Source of the DNA: Seonamhaeicola algicola
GTDB lineage: Bacteria > Bacteroidota > Bacteroidia > Flavobacteriales > Flavobacteriaceae
DNA: 64,000 nucleotides
Assembly: GCF_007997385.1 (NCBI RefSeq)
Contig: NZ_VOSC01000025.1
Location: 430,689-494,688, forward strand
Reading direction: 5' to 3'
Numbering within the stretch: position 1 is the stretch's first letter; the number at the start of each line of letters is the position of its first letter. The translations under genes were made by a program, and so were the position numbers. Below are positions 1 through 8,497 of the stretch, one piece after another. The notes beneath the pieces were generated by a model, which ran no database searches, was not told the DNA's origin, and worked only from the letters and a program-made list of their open reading frames with translations.

Positions 1-514
1 CGCTTCTGTAATTAGATACAATTGGTGGGCCTATAAGTTTTGTGCTTAAATCATTAACAGAAAGTAGCGCATTAAAGGTTGTTTTTAAATTGGTGTTTTT
101 TAAGTTTTCTGCAATGCATTTTACAAGTGAACTATTATAATTCAAATGGCTTTTTGTATTGTTGGCGTCCCAAAGTGTATTGTCATTTTTTAAAGCTTTA
201 AATACATTTATAGTGTGTTGAGAAATAACACTTTCATAAGGTATTTTACTATAAACCGCATTTCTAATAAATTGGTTGTAAGCATAGGTTAAATTAGGTT
301 GTGCGTTGTTATTTCGGCTATTTTTTCCGTAGTAATTTAAAATGTCTTCTTCAAAAGCATATAAAGCTTCTGCATAAAGCTTAGCATTAGTGTTTTTACA
401 AGCAATTGTAGCGGGTTTGTTGGTGTATTTGTACTCTAAATTGCTAGTGGTGTTTTTGCAGTTAAATAGTACAAAAGTTAATGCTAAAATAAACGTTTTA
501 AAAATAGATTTCAT
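1..514 (-). CDS. Partial lipoprotein of unknown function between the mutA and (expected) mutB genes
   Basis: A frame open from an ATG at 514 to the window edge encodes at least 171 residues, so the C-terminus is missing. It starts with a signal peptide ending in a lipobox-like FNC, so it is probably a lipoprotein. The rest is polar and rich in Asn, Lys and Tyr, with no domain I recognise. It begins 25 bp after the mutA stop and is probably cotranscribed. In flavobacteria a hypothetical protein often separates the small and large methylmalonyl-CoA mutase genes, and this fits that slot. The function is unknown. Confidence 0.75.
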   Translation of the reverse strand, partial: MKSIFKTFILALTFVLFNCKNTTSNLEYKYTNKPATIACKNTNAKLYAEALYAFEEDILNYYGKNSRNNNAQPNLTYAYNQFIRNAVYSKIPYESVISQHTINVFKALKNDNTLWDANNTKSHLNYNSSLVKCIAENLKNTNLKTTFNALLSVNDLSTKLIGPPIVSNYRS

Positions 515-539
515 GGGTTAAATTAATTTGTAAAATGTG

Positions 540-1892
540 TTATGATTCGGTTTTTAAACGGTTTTGTTCTAAAGTTTCGGCTAATCGTCTTTCAATTACA
601 GGCTCAATAAGTGTTTTTCTTTTATTGGTTTTAACAAACGGATATAGCTCTAAATTGTTTTTCATTTTATCTAAACTATTTGGGTGTTTGTTTGTACCTA
701 AAAGCACTAGTGTTCCGTTGTTAAATTGTTCAGTTTCTTTAGCAGCACTTTCTTTTATTTTGCGCTGAATAATGCCCGATTTTAGTTGTTTTAAAAAGCC
801 GCCATTTGTTTCAATATTTTTAAATAACTCTAAAGCTTTTTCGGCTAATTGTTGGGTTAAATTTTCTATGTAGTAAGCACCATCGGTAGGGTTGTTAACC
901 TTATTGAAATAACTTTCGTGTTTTAAAATTAATAGTTGATTTCGGGCAATTCTACTACCAAAAGCATTGGTTTTATTGTAAACACTATCATAGGCTAAAT
1001 TACTAATGGTATTGGCGCCACCTAAAATAGCACTCATGCATTCTGTGGTTGTGCGTAGCATGTTAGTGTTATAATCATAAATTGTTTTATTGCGTTTATT
1101 TGGTGTTGCAAAAATGTGGCACTCTGTATTTGTTTTGTATTCGTGGGCTAAAGTTTGCCATAAAAGCCTAAGAGCTTTAAGTTTGGCAATTTCAAAAAAA
1201 TAATTTGAGCCAATAGCAACATTAAAATTTATTACAGCGTTTTGTGGCAAAGTTAAGACGTTTAAATACTCATTAGCATGTGCTAAAGCGTACGCTAGTT
1301 GTTGTACTATATTGGCGCCAGCATTTTGATATAAGGTAGTATCTATACTTATACTATTTGTTTGCGAAACAATAGCTTTAAATGTATTAAAATCTGTATT
1401 TAAATTTGCGTACCAATTTCCTATTTTTGCTAGATTGTGAATAATATCATTTTGAAAAATAGCCGTTTTTTTGAATTTTGAATATGAGTTTTTTATGAAA
1501 GATTCTGATATGAAATCACATTCAAAATATAAAGGTGTTTCATCAATATTAATAGCGTTTAATAGGTTTTCTATTGAAATTGAATTTGAAGGAATGATAA
1601 ATTTGATACATTCGGCGCCTTTTTTTAAAGCGTTAATAGCGCGTTTGTTGGCTGTTTTTTCATCAGCAACATAAATAGTTTCGCAAATACGCCATTTTGT
1701 TGCTTGCGTGTTTGAAGGGTTTGGAAGAGCGTTAAAATCATCAGCATGGTAAAAGGGTTTAACAGTAATATCATGATTTGTGTGCCAGTTAAGTGTAGTG
1801 TTATAATCAGCTCCTTTTAGGTCAAACTGAATTTTTTGTTTCCACTGTTTAGCTGAAACTGCATCAAAACTGTTAAACAATTTTTTGCTCAT
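540..1892 (-). CDS. mutA: Methylmalonyl-CoA mutase small subunit
   Basis: This 450-residue protein matches the beta (small) subunit of methylmalonyl-CoA mutase. The heterodimer interconverts methylmalonyl-CoA and succinyl-CoA with adenosylcobalamin. The small subunit is structural: cobalamin binding and catalysis lie in MutB, which should lie just left of the window. At 450 residues it is shorter than the classic 600-plus-residue subunit. It consists of the TIM-barrel-like part only and lacks the degenerate B12-binding C-terminal domain, as is usual in Bacteroidetes. The start ATG overlaps the stop of the upstream septum-initiator gene by one base (TAATG), which indicates translational coupling. 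The identification rests on overall sequence character and gene order. Confidence 0.88.
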   Translation of the reverse strand: MSKKLFNSFDAVSAKQWKQKIQFDLKGADYNTTLNWHTNHDITVKPFYHADDFNALPNPSNTQATKWRICETIYVADEKTANKRAINALKKGAECIKFIIPSNSISIENLLNAINIDETPLYFECDFISESFIKNSYSKFKKTAIFQNDIIHNLAKIGNWYANLNTDFNTFKAIVSQTNSISIDTTLYQNAGANIVQQLAYALAHANEYLNVLTLPQNAVINFNVAIGSNYFFEIAKLKALRLLWQTLAHEYKTNTECHIFATPNKRNKTIYDYNTNMLRTTTECMSAILGGANTISNLAYDSVYNKTNAFGSRIARNQLLILKHESYFNKVNNPTDGAYYIENLTQQLAEKALELFKNIETNGGFLKQLKSGIIQRKIKESAAKETEQFNNGTLVLLGTNKHPNSLDKMKNNLELYPFVKTNKRKTLIEPVIERRLAETLEQNRLKTES

Positions 1893-2209
1893 TATTTTTT
1901 TGTTTTTAGGCTGTCTTCGTATTCAATAATGAAAATTTCTTCATTATCACGTTTCATGTAATATTCTTCTCTAGCAAATTTTTCTAAACCTTCGTCTGTA
2001 CTAAGTTCTTTGAGTGCTTTATTATCTTTTTCAATTTCCTTTTTGTAGTATTCTTTTTCATCTTCTAAATCATTAATTTCAGAATTTAATTCATGATGAA
2101 TTAGTAGCGAATTGGCGTCAAAAAACAACATCCATATACCAAAAGCTACCAGAATTAGTATGAATATGTTTTTGAACGGTTTAAAAAAAGGATGTTTTAA
2201 AAATGCCAT
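1892..2209 (-). CDS. Septum formation initiator family protein (FtsB/DivIC-like)
   Basis: A 105-residue bitopic membrane protein. It has a short N-terminal cytoplasmic tail, one membrane span at about residues 14-30, a charged coiled coil (about 38-70) and the C-terminal LEKFAREEYYMKRDNEE segment typical of FtsB/DivIC proteins. The family links FtsQ/FtsL and cell-wall synthases at the division septum. Both ends overlap neighbours by one base (TAATG junctions with udk and mutA), so the three genes form one coupled transcript. The link with udk and mutA recurs in flavobacteria; no functional tie is evident. Confidence 0.9.
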   Translation of the reverse strand: MAFLKHPFFKPFKNIFILILVAFGIWMLFFDANSLLIHHELNSEINDLEDEKEYYKKEIEKDNKALKELSTDEGLEKFAREEYYMKRDNEEIFIIEYEDSLKTKK

Positions 2210-2814
2210 TATAGCTTTTCGTTTATAATTGTTCTAACAATATCAATAGCAACGGTGTTGTATCGGTTGTTTGGTATTATAATATCAGCATACTCTTTCA
2301 TGGGCTCAATAAATTGCTCATGCATGGGTTTGAGTGTGTTTTGGTAGCGCGATAAAACTTCATCTAAATCTCTGCCACGTTCAGAAATATCACGTTTTAG
2401 GCGTCTAATTAAGCGTTCATCAGAGTCTGTATGTACAAATATTTTAATATCAAACATATCCCTTAATTCAGGGTTAGTTAAAATTAAAATACCTTCAACA
2501 ATCATAACTTTTCTTGGGTGTGTTAAAATGGTATCGCCCGTACGGTTATGTTTTACAAATGAATACACAGGTTGGTGTATAGGTTTGTTCTTTTTTAATT
2601 GTTTTAAGTGCGCTTCAATAAGTTCAAAATCTATAGATCTTGGATGGTCAAAATTTATATTTACGCGCTCATTGTATGATAGGTGAGAGGTGTCTTTATA
2701 ATATGAGTCTTGTGAAATAACACCTACTTCACCTTCTGGTAATTCTTTAAGAAGCTGGTTTACTACGGTAGTTTTACCGCAGCCTGTACCGCCTGCAATT
2801 CCTATTATTAACAT
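2209..2814 (-). CDS. udk: Uridine kinase
   Basis: A 201-residue P-loop kinase of full family length. The Walker A motif GGTGCGKTT lies at residues 8-16. Other family marks are the QDSYYKD segment that binds the nucleoside, NFDHP, and RRLKRDISERGRD in the lid. It phosphorylates uridine and cytidine to UMP and CMP in pyrimidine salvage, in the cytoplasm. It is the first gene of a coupled operon with the septum-initiator gene and mutA. A TAnnTTTG-type box lies 26-33 bp upstream of the start. Confidence 0.95.
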   Translation of the reverse strand: MLIIGIAGGTGCGKTTVVNQLLKELPEGEVGVISQDSYYKDTSHLSYNERVNINFDHPRSIDFELIEAHLKQLKKNKPIHQPVYSFVKHNRTGDTILTHPRKVMIVEGILILTNPELRDMFDIKIFVHTDSDERLIRRLKRDISERGRDLDEVLSRYQNTLKPMHEQFIEPMKEYADIIIPNNRYNTVAIDIVRTIINEKL

Positions 2815-2839
2815 GTGTTTTTGCCTATAATTATAAAGG

Positions 2840-2847
2840 CAAATTTA
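2840..2847 (-). promoter_or_regulatory. Putative -7 promoter box of the udk operon
   Basis: On the minus strand this reads TAAATTTG, a match to the Bacteroidetes -7 consensus TAnnTTTG, 26-33 bp upstream of the udk ATG. I see no clear -33 TTG. The position is right for a short leader. Confidence 0.4.
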
Positions 2848-2950
2848 AAATTATTTATTGTATTTTTTTAGTGTATTTGATGTTTATATTACGAATAATT
2901 AAATAAAAACCTAATAAAAATTATTTAAATGCATAAACAATGTTTGTGGT

Positions 2951-3355
2951 TTAGTTTACATTTTGGGTGTTTTCAACTTCGGTTTTTGTAAATATTTTGT
3001 CGTTTTTATTACCCCAAGTGTTGGTTATATAATTCATAACATCGGCAATTTCATCATCACTTAAGCCTATAGTGGCCATGGTGTTGTTGTATGTTTTTCC
3101 GTTTACAATAATTTCACCCGAAATGCCAAATTTAATGGCTCTTATGCCGGCTTTTCTGTTATTCATTAAATAATCAGATTTTGCCAGTGGCGGATATGTA
3201 TCTTTAACGCCTTCACCTTTAGCCATGTGGCATGTTATGCAAAAATCATTGTAAATTTCTTTACCGTTTTCAATACTTTGTTTTAGGTTGTTTTGTGCCT
3301 GAGCAAATGTAAATGATAAGCAGGCAACTGCAAGTAGGTAATAATTTTTCATCAT
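2951..3355 (-). CDS. Periplasmic class I cytochrome c
   Basis: A 134-residue monohaem cytochrome with a Sec signal peptide cut near residue 20 (AQA/QN). The haem-attachment motif CITCH spans residues 39-43, and Met93 in NNTMATIG is the likely sixth ligand. Lying 10 bp after the sugar dehydrogenase gene on the same strand, it is the obvious electron acceptor for that enzyme, passing electrons from PQQ towards a terminal oxidase. It is the last gene of the three-gene PQQ operon. Confidence 0.9.
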   Translation of the reverse strand: MMKNYYLLAVACLSFTFAQAQNNLKQSIENGKEIYNDFCITCHMAKGEGVKDTYPPLAKSDYLMNNRKAGIRAIKFGISGEIIVNGKTYNNTMATIGLSDDEIADVMNYITNTWGNKNDKIFTKTEVENTQNVN

Positions 3356-3365
3356 CTTTTTTTAA

Positions 3366-4484
3366 TTAATTTGGAACAATTTTAACAATGCCGTGATTTT
3401 CAACGGCTAAATATATAAAACCATCTGGTGCTTGTATAACGTTTCTAACTCTACCAATATTTTCGAAAAGTTTTTCGCGCTTAATAACTTTATTATTTTT
3501 TAAAATTAAGCGTTCTAAATATTGAAACTTTAATGAGCCTACTAAAACATTACCATTCCAGTTGGGGTATTTATTTGAAGATACAATGGCTAAACCACTA
3601 GGAGCTATTGACGGAACCCAATAAAATAGCGGTTGCTCCATACCTTCTTTTTCGGTAATATCAGTAAATGTGGTGCCGCTATAGTTAATGCCATATGAAA
3701 TTACTGGCCAACCGTAGTTTTTACCTTTTTCAATAATATTTATTTCATCGCCACCTTGTGGCCCATGTTCATGGGTCCAAATTTTACCAGTTACGGGGTG
3801 TTTTACCATGCCTTGTGGATTACGATGCCCGTAGCTGTAAATGGCTGTTTTAGCATTTTTGGTGTTTATAAACGGATTGCTTTCTGGCACAGTGCCATCA
3901 TCATGTAATCTGTAAATTTTGCCGCAATCTTTACTAATATCTTGCGGGTTTTCATCTCTGTTGCCGCGGTCTCCAACCGAAAAATATATGTAACCTTCAT
4001 TATCAAAAGCAATTCTAGAGCCAAAATGTTGCCCCTTTTTTGTGTTAGGCGCTGCTTTGTATAAGGTTTCAAGGTTTTCTAGTTTATGGCCATTAAATTT
4101 CGCTCTAACTAACGCTGTGTTACCGCCCTCACCGTTACCTTCGCTAGATGCGTGCGTCATGTAAATCCATCCGTTGTTTTCAAAATTTGGGTGAGCTTTA
4201 ATATCTAAAAAACCACCTTGCCCACGTACATAAACTGTTGGTGCGCCTTCAATAGTTGTTTTTTTTCCATTTTTAAAATGAATTAAGTCGCCGTTTTTTT
4301 CAGTAATTAGCATGCTGCCATCGGGTAAAAATGTCATGCCCCACGGTATTGTTAAATCTGGCACAACCATTTCTGTTGTGTAACTAATTTCAGTAGGAGT
4401 TTCAGCTTTAATTTCAGACTCAACTTGTTGTGCACAAGCAGTGCATGTTAAAAATATAATGAGTATTAAACTTAGTTTTTTCAT
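3366..4484 (-). CDS. PQQ-dependent aldose sugar dehydrogenase (YliI/GdhB family)
   Basis: A 372-residue six-bladed beta-propeller quinoprotein. It begins with a signal peptide and a probable lipobox (CTAC, Cys17). Family marks are IPWGMTFLPDG (about 47-56), YFSVGDRGNRDENPQD and HEHGPQGGDE at 238-247, which contributes PQQ-binding and catalytic residues. It oxidises aldoses to lactones in the periplasm and passes electrons to a c-type cytochrome, which is encoded next door. No PQQ synthesis gene is present in the window. The TonB receptor stop lies 2 bp upstream, so the three genes are clearly cotranscribed. Confidence 0.92.
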   Translation of the reverse strand: MKKLSLILIIFLTCTACAQQVESEIKAETPTEISYTTEMVVPDLTIPWGMTFLPDGSMLITEKNGDLIHFKNGKKTTIEGAPTVYVRGQGGFLDIKAHPNFENNGWIYMTHASSEGNGEGGNTALVRAKFNGHKLENLETLYKAAPNTKKGQHFGSRIAFDNEGYIYFSVGDRGNRDENPQDISKDCGKIYRLHDDGTVPESNPFINTKNAKTAIYSYGHRNPQGMVKHPVTGKIWTHEHGPQGGDEINIIEKGKNYGWPVISYGINYSGTTFTDITEKEGMEQPLFYWVPSIAPSGLAIVSSNKYPNWNGNVLVGSLKFQYLERLILKNNKVIKREKLFENIGRVRNVIQAPDGFIYLAVENHGIVKIVPN

Positions 4485-4486
4485 TA

Positions 4487-6778
4487 TTAAAATGTGTAAT
4501 TTAAGTTAAAGCCACTGTAAAAATTTACAGGATTTCCCGGATAGTAATATCGGGGTGCATTACCGCCAAAACTAGAGGCGTTAATTAAAATTTGCGATGC
4601 ATACTTAACATCAAATATATTATTTATACCAATAAATAGGTTTGTTTTTATGTTTTTATTTAGTTTTTTTTTGAAACCTATTTTGGTGTTTGTAAGGTTG
4701 TAAGGTTTTGAAAATAAGTTGTTAGCATCTGTAATTGGTATTTTTCCAACGTGTAAAAAATTAATATTGCCATAAATTCCATAAGGTATATTAAAGCTAG
4801 TATTAGCATTTATTGTATTTAGAGGCACACCTGTAACCTTGTTGCCAGAGTAGTTATTTGTATTATCAATAAAGTGTTTGAATTTGTAATTAGTTAATGA
4901 TGCGTTAATGCTACTGCGTAAATTTATTTTTTTGTTTGAAATTATATGGTAATTAATGCTGGTTTCTAAACCGTTGTGTTGTGTTTTACCAGCGTTTATG
5001 CCAATAAATTGGTCTTCGGAAGTTCTTTGGGCTACTAACAAATTTTTTAAGCTTAACCTGTAAATAGCTATGTTAAGTTGAAGTTTATTGTTTGTTGATG
5101 TAGCTCTTATGCCTGTTTCAAAATTCCAGCCTGTTTCTGGATTTAAATCGGTATTAATTAATCCGTTTGGTAATAGTGTTTCGTTTAAAGAAAGTGGCGA
5201 AAACCCATGACTTATATTACTATAAATATTGAAATTTTTAGTGGCTTGATGTGAGATGCCAAATTTTGGTGATATGATTGTTTTGTATTTGAATTTTCCT
5301 GATTGATCAGGGTTCTCAGCACTTGCCGTAAAATTATCATATAGCGTATATGACGTTTTATTTAGGTTTGAACCAATTATAATGGTTGTGTTTGTGGTTG
5401 GTTTGTAATTAACTTCAAAAAAAATGTTGAAATAGCTTCTGTTTTCCTCAAAATTTGCAAGCAAATTCCCTTGAACACTACCTGTTTCTGGCGGAAAATC
5501 TTCATATAAATTTTCAAAAGTTTTGTATGTGTAAATATCTTTAAAATATTCACCTCCTAATGTCCAGCTTAATGGTTTTTTAAATAGTTTTAAGTTGTTA
5601 GTTAAGCGTGTTCTAGCGCCGTAAGCAAAGGTGTTTTCTTTTAAAATATTAAAGGGCCTTGGTTCAAAAGCACTTCTAAAAGAAGAAAAAATACTGGTGT
5701 TTTGTTTTAATTTGTTATTGTAGTTATGTTCCCATGATACTCCAAAAATGCCTCTTTTGGAGTCTTCAAAACCTTTAGCGTTATTCCAATTAAAATCGGC
5801 CATTTTAGGTGTGTTTTCATAGTTGGTTTCGTTTAAAGAGCTTGGTATAAAAGCTTTTAAATTAACGTAGCTTCCTAAAAAGGATACATGATTTTTATTG
5901 TTTATAGAATGATTTGTATGTAGTAAAAACGCTTGCCTATTGTATGTATTATTATCACGAAAACCATTGCTGTGGGTGTTGCTGTAAACAACGTTTAGGC
6001 TTTGTTTTTTTGTGTGGTAATTTAAACTTGTTAAGTTTTTAATAAGCCCAAAAGAGCCTATTGTAAGTTGGTTGTTTATAGTTTTTTTATTGAAATTTGA
6101 GGTTTCAGGAAATAAAGTAATGGTGCCACCCAAACCGGCACCATAGGTGCTAGATGTAGCGCCTTTTCTAATTTCAATGCGGCTAATGGCGCCAAGTTCA
6201 AAATCTTCAATGTTAGTTTCTCCACTACCATTTGTTAATGGAATATCTTTAAAATAAGCTCTGATTTTTGATGTTCCAAACAAGTTTCTAGCGCCAATGC
6301 CTCTTATGGTAATACGATTAGTGTTTAGAGCACCAGATTGCATGAAGACACCAGGTATAGTGTTTAGAGTAGTATTTATATTTGTGTTATTGTTTAAATT
6401 AATGTCTTTTCTTAAAATAATATGAGTTGTTGTGGGTAGTGTTTTTAGTGTTTGGGGTATTAAACTGCTAGTAACAATAACTTCGTTTAATTGAGAAGGG
6501 TTTAGCAATAGTTTAATATTGTAACTTTTACCAAAAAATAATTGTATTGATGTAGTTTTATACCCTGCTTTTGTAAACATATAAATGCCTTCTTCATTTA
6601 TTTTAAAATTACCATTAACATCGGTAAAAAAAGTTTTAGAAGCTTTTTGGTTTTTAATTTCAACATACGCTAAAGCATTATTGTTTTCTTCTATAACTTT
6701 TCCAAATATTGTATTTTGACTTAAACTTAGGGTGCTGATTAATACACAAGTAAAAAGGTAAATAAATTTTGAGTTCAC
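4487..6778 (-). CDS. TonB-dependent outer-membrane receptor; candidate PQQ importer
   Basis: A 763-residue receptor. It has a signal peptide (about 1-20), a carboxypeptidase-regulatory-like domain (about 22-92), a plug domain (about 105-215, with RITIRGIGARNLFG and the RIEIRKG...YGAGLGGTI plug end) and a 22-strand-type barrel ending in an aromatic residue (NYTF). It is not SusC-like: it is shorter and has no SusD partner. It opens the operon with a PQQ enzyme and its cytochrome, so I infer uptake of PQQ, as known for the E. coli TonB receptor PqqU (YncD), or of another small cofactor. An iron chelate receptor cannot be excluded. Confidence 0.85.
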   Translation of the reverse strand: MNSKFIYLFTCVLISTLSLSQNTIFGKVIEENNNALAYVEIKNQKASKTFFTDVNGNFKINEEGIYMFTKAGYKTTSIQLFFGKSYNIKLLLNPSQLNEVIVTSSLIPQTLKTLPTTTHIILRKDINLNNNTNINTTLNTIPGVFMQSGALNTNRITIRGIGARNLFGTSKIRAYFKDIPLTNGSGETNIEDFELGAISRIEIRKGATSSTYGAGLGGTITLFPETSNFNKKTINNQLTIGSFGLIKNLTSLNYHTKKQSLNVVYSNTHSNGFRDNNTYNRQAFLLHTNHSINNKNHVSFLGSYVNLKAFIPSSLNETNYENTPKMADFNWNNAKGFEDSKRGIFGVSWEHNYNNKLKQNTSIFSSFRSAFEPRPFNILKENTFAYGARTRLTNNLKLFKKPLSWTLGGEYFKDIYTYKTFENLYEDFPPETGSVQGNLLANFEENRSYFNIFFEVNYKPTTNTTIIIGSNLNKTSYTLYDNFTASAENPDQSGKFKYKTIISPKFGISHQATKNFNIYSNISHGFSPLSLNETLLPNGLINTDLNPETGWNFETGIRATSTNNKLQLNIAIYRLSLKNLLVAQRTSEDQFIGINAGKTQHNGLETSINYHIISNKKINLRSSINASLTNYKFKHFIDNTNNYSGNKVTGVPLNTINANTSFNIPYGIYGNINFLHVGKIPITDANNLFSKPYNLTNTKIGFKKKLNKNIKTNLFIGINNIFDVKYASQILINASSFGGNAPRYYYPGNPVNFYSGFNLNYTF

Positions 6779-6876
6779 AGGTTTTTTTAATAATTAGCAA
6801 GGTATGTTTTTAGATTAAAAAGTACTTGGTTTTGATATTTTTTTTAAAATTAAGGTGTTAAAATGAATAAAAAAAT

Positions 6877-6884
6877 TATATTTG
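6877..6884 (+). promoter_or_regulatory. Putative -7 promoter box of tRNA-Pro(UGG)
   Basis: TATATTTG matches the TAnnTTTG consensus and lies 15 bp upstream of the mature tRNA 5' end, which suits a short 5' leader. Confidence 0.5.
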
Positions 6885-6899
6885 CACCCCGTTACAATT

Positions 6900-6974
6900 C
6901 GGGGTGTAGCGTAGCCCGGTCATCGCGCCTGCTTTGGGAGCAGGAGGTCGCAGGTTCGAATCCTGCCACCCCGA
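6900..6974 (+). tRNA. tRNA-Pro (anticodon UGG)
   Basis: A full cloverleaf of 75 nt. The acceptor stem is CGGGGTG/CACCCCG with discriminator A at 6974. The anticodon arm is CCTGC-TTTGGGA-GCAGG, giving anticodon TGG, and the T-arm loop is GTTCGAA. CCA is not encoded. The 3' 14 bases form part of a 20-bp direct repeat that reappears at 29636-29655, so this tRNA is the attachment site of the island to its right. Confidence 0.97.
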
Positions 6975-6980
6975 CAAAAA
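6961..6980 (+). repeat. attL: left copy of the 20-bp island direct repeat
   Basis: The sequence TCCTGCCACCCCGACAAAAA covers the T-stem, acceptor stem and discriminator of tRNA-Pro plus six downstream bases. It is identical to 29636-29655. Confidence 0.88.
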
Positions 6981-6996
6981 TTAATACCAATAGAAA

Positions 6997-7035
6997 CTAA
7001 AACCTTGTAAATTGTATGATTTACAAGGTTTTATG
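6997..7035 (+). terminator. Hairpin terminator after tRNA-Pro, probably brought by the island
   Basis: AAAACCTTGTAAAT and ATTTACAAGGTTTT form a stem of about 14 bp with a short loop. A moderate T-rich stretch (TATGGTTTTT) follows. It lies inside the island boundary and would terminate the tRNA transcript in place of the one displaced to 29652. Confidence 0.6.
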
Positions 7036-7074
7036 GTTTTTAGACTATCATAAGAATTGAATTAATATGACTTA

Positions 7075-7116
7075 ATTCGGTTCACAGTTTCAAAACACAA
7101 AAAGTGTGAACCGAAT
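7075..7116. repeat. 12-bp inverted repeat
   Basis: ATTCGGTTCACA at 7075-7086 and its perfect complement at 7105-7116 are separated by 18 bp. The repeat lies between the attachment site and the recombinase remnant. It could be a hairpin terminator or a recombinase accessory site. Nothing in the sequence decides between these. Confidence 0.5.
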
Positions 7117-7212
7117 CGATGATTAAAATTCTGTAGTTGAAATAGTTGATTTGACTTTCGTCTCGAATGAATGTTTAACCAAAAGGCGACAACAGTACAA
7201 TCATAAACCACC

Positions 7213-8015
7213 TTAACCTTGTCATTTCGGGTTAATGCTACACGTATTAAAAACAATCAAGTTTCAGTTTTGGCAAGAGTTACTGTAAATGGTAAACGTG
7301 CAAATATTAGTCTGCAACAAAAAGTAATACTTTCCGAATGGAATTCTAACAAAGGAAGAGCAAAAGGGAATAAACAAGAATCACGGCTACTCAACTGATA
7401 TTTAGACCAGGTTAAAAATAGAATTTACGAAACTCATGACGAATTGGTAAAAGAAAAAGCGTTTATCTGTGCTCAATCTATTAAAGCAAGGTTTCTGGGA
7501 GAAGATAATGAAGAGTATTCTTTAATAACATTGGTTGATTACCACAATACCCAAATGAACGAATCTTTAAGTTATGGTACTTTAAAGAACTATTTCACTA
7601 CTCAATAGTACATCAAACTATTGTTGAAAAAGAATTTGAAATAGAGAGGCTGGAGCTCGTTAAAGATTTATTCGTTTTTAGTTGCTATACTGGCTTATCG
7701 TATACTGATGTAATGAACCTCAACGAAGATAATATTACGTTCGGGATAGATGGTGGTAAATGGATAATCACTAATAGGCAAAAAATTCATAACAACGTAA
7801 AAATTCCATTACTGCCAATTGCTGAAGAATTGATAGAGAAATACAAAGAACATATCAACACCAAGAAAACGAAAACCTTATTCCCGAATACTTCAAATAA
7901 AAAACTCAACTCATCTTTAAAGGAAATAGCTTACCTATGTAAAATCAAAAAGAATCTAACTTGCCATATTGCTCGTCATACGTTTGCAACCACAATAAAT
8001 TCAAATGGTATATGA
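7213..8015 (+). pseudogene. Decayed tyrosine recombinase (island integrase)
   Basis: Remnants of a Bacteroidetes phage-integrase-family protein. One frame gives the arm-type DNA-binding domain (RVTVNGKRANISL, then EWNSNKGRAKGN) and the start of the core-binding domain (YGTLKNYFTT). It is broken by TGA at 7396 and TAG at 7606. The catalytic part resumes in another frame at about 7623 (FEIERLELVKDLFVFSCYTGLSYTDV) and reaches the HIARHTFATT box with the catalytic His and Arg. It stops at 8013-8015, before the GH-x-x-x-T region and the tyrosine nucleophile. Much of the core-binding domain is missing between the two parts. Its place beside the tRNA shows it was the integrase of this island; it cannot be active. 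Confidence 0.85.
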
Positions 8016-8497
8016 AGTGGGACTTCTTGAGATGGTACTAAGTTAGATGTAGTTGCTTCATTTTCAAATATTTTTCACAATGCCTAATCAAGATGTTGCT
8101 GTACATGATGGAATCTCTATGACGGATCCGTACGTTTCGAGTATAGTAGTGTTGTTGTTTTTAATTAAGCTATAATGAAATGAGACATGGTTTGGTAGAT
8201 GGTTATGTTGCTCTTTTAACAAAGGTTTATAATCCAGGTCCTTACGACCTAAATGCTAGCAATAAAGTTTGTTGTTTTAAAAAAAAAATATACAGGTAAA
8301 ATCAATACAATATCCCTTTTGAGTAATTTGTAAATGAGCGCTCATAATAATTGGTTGTTTTTTCCTACTAAACAAGGTGAATACTGTTCAAAAAAAGGTG
8401 AAATAAACATTTGTTGTAGTGTTTTGAACATTTATAATGCACATCAATATTTTTTAATAGCTAAATTTAAAAAACTAAACTAACTAACCACTACAAG
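8016..8497 (+). other. Non-coding or decayed stretch between integrase remnant and sigma factor gene
   Basis: No intact gene is visible. A short readable stretch at about 8172-8270 (SYNEMRHGLVDGYVALLTKV in one frame) looks protein-like, and the preceding 8083-8170 reads in another frame. This could be a degraded gene that I cannot identify. The stretch also holds a 12-bp palindrome (8334-8345) and a 9-bp inverted repeat TGTTCAAAA/TTTTGAACA (8385-8393 and 8422-8430), which may belong to the promoter region of the sigma factor gene. Confidence 0.4.
8334..8345. promoter_or_regulatory. 12-bp perfect palindrome ATGAGCGCTCAT upstream of the sigma factor gene
   Basis: A perfect self-complementary dodecamer in AT-rich DNA, about 150 bp upstream of the ECF sigma gene. 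It could be a regulator binding site; no regulator is assigned. Confidence 0.25.

Noticed and set aside
7062..7256. 64-residue open frame near the left attachment site
   Set aside because: It overlaps a 12-bp inverted repeat and the start of the integrase remnant and shows no protein-like pattern.
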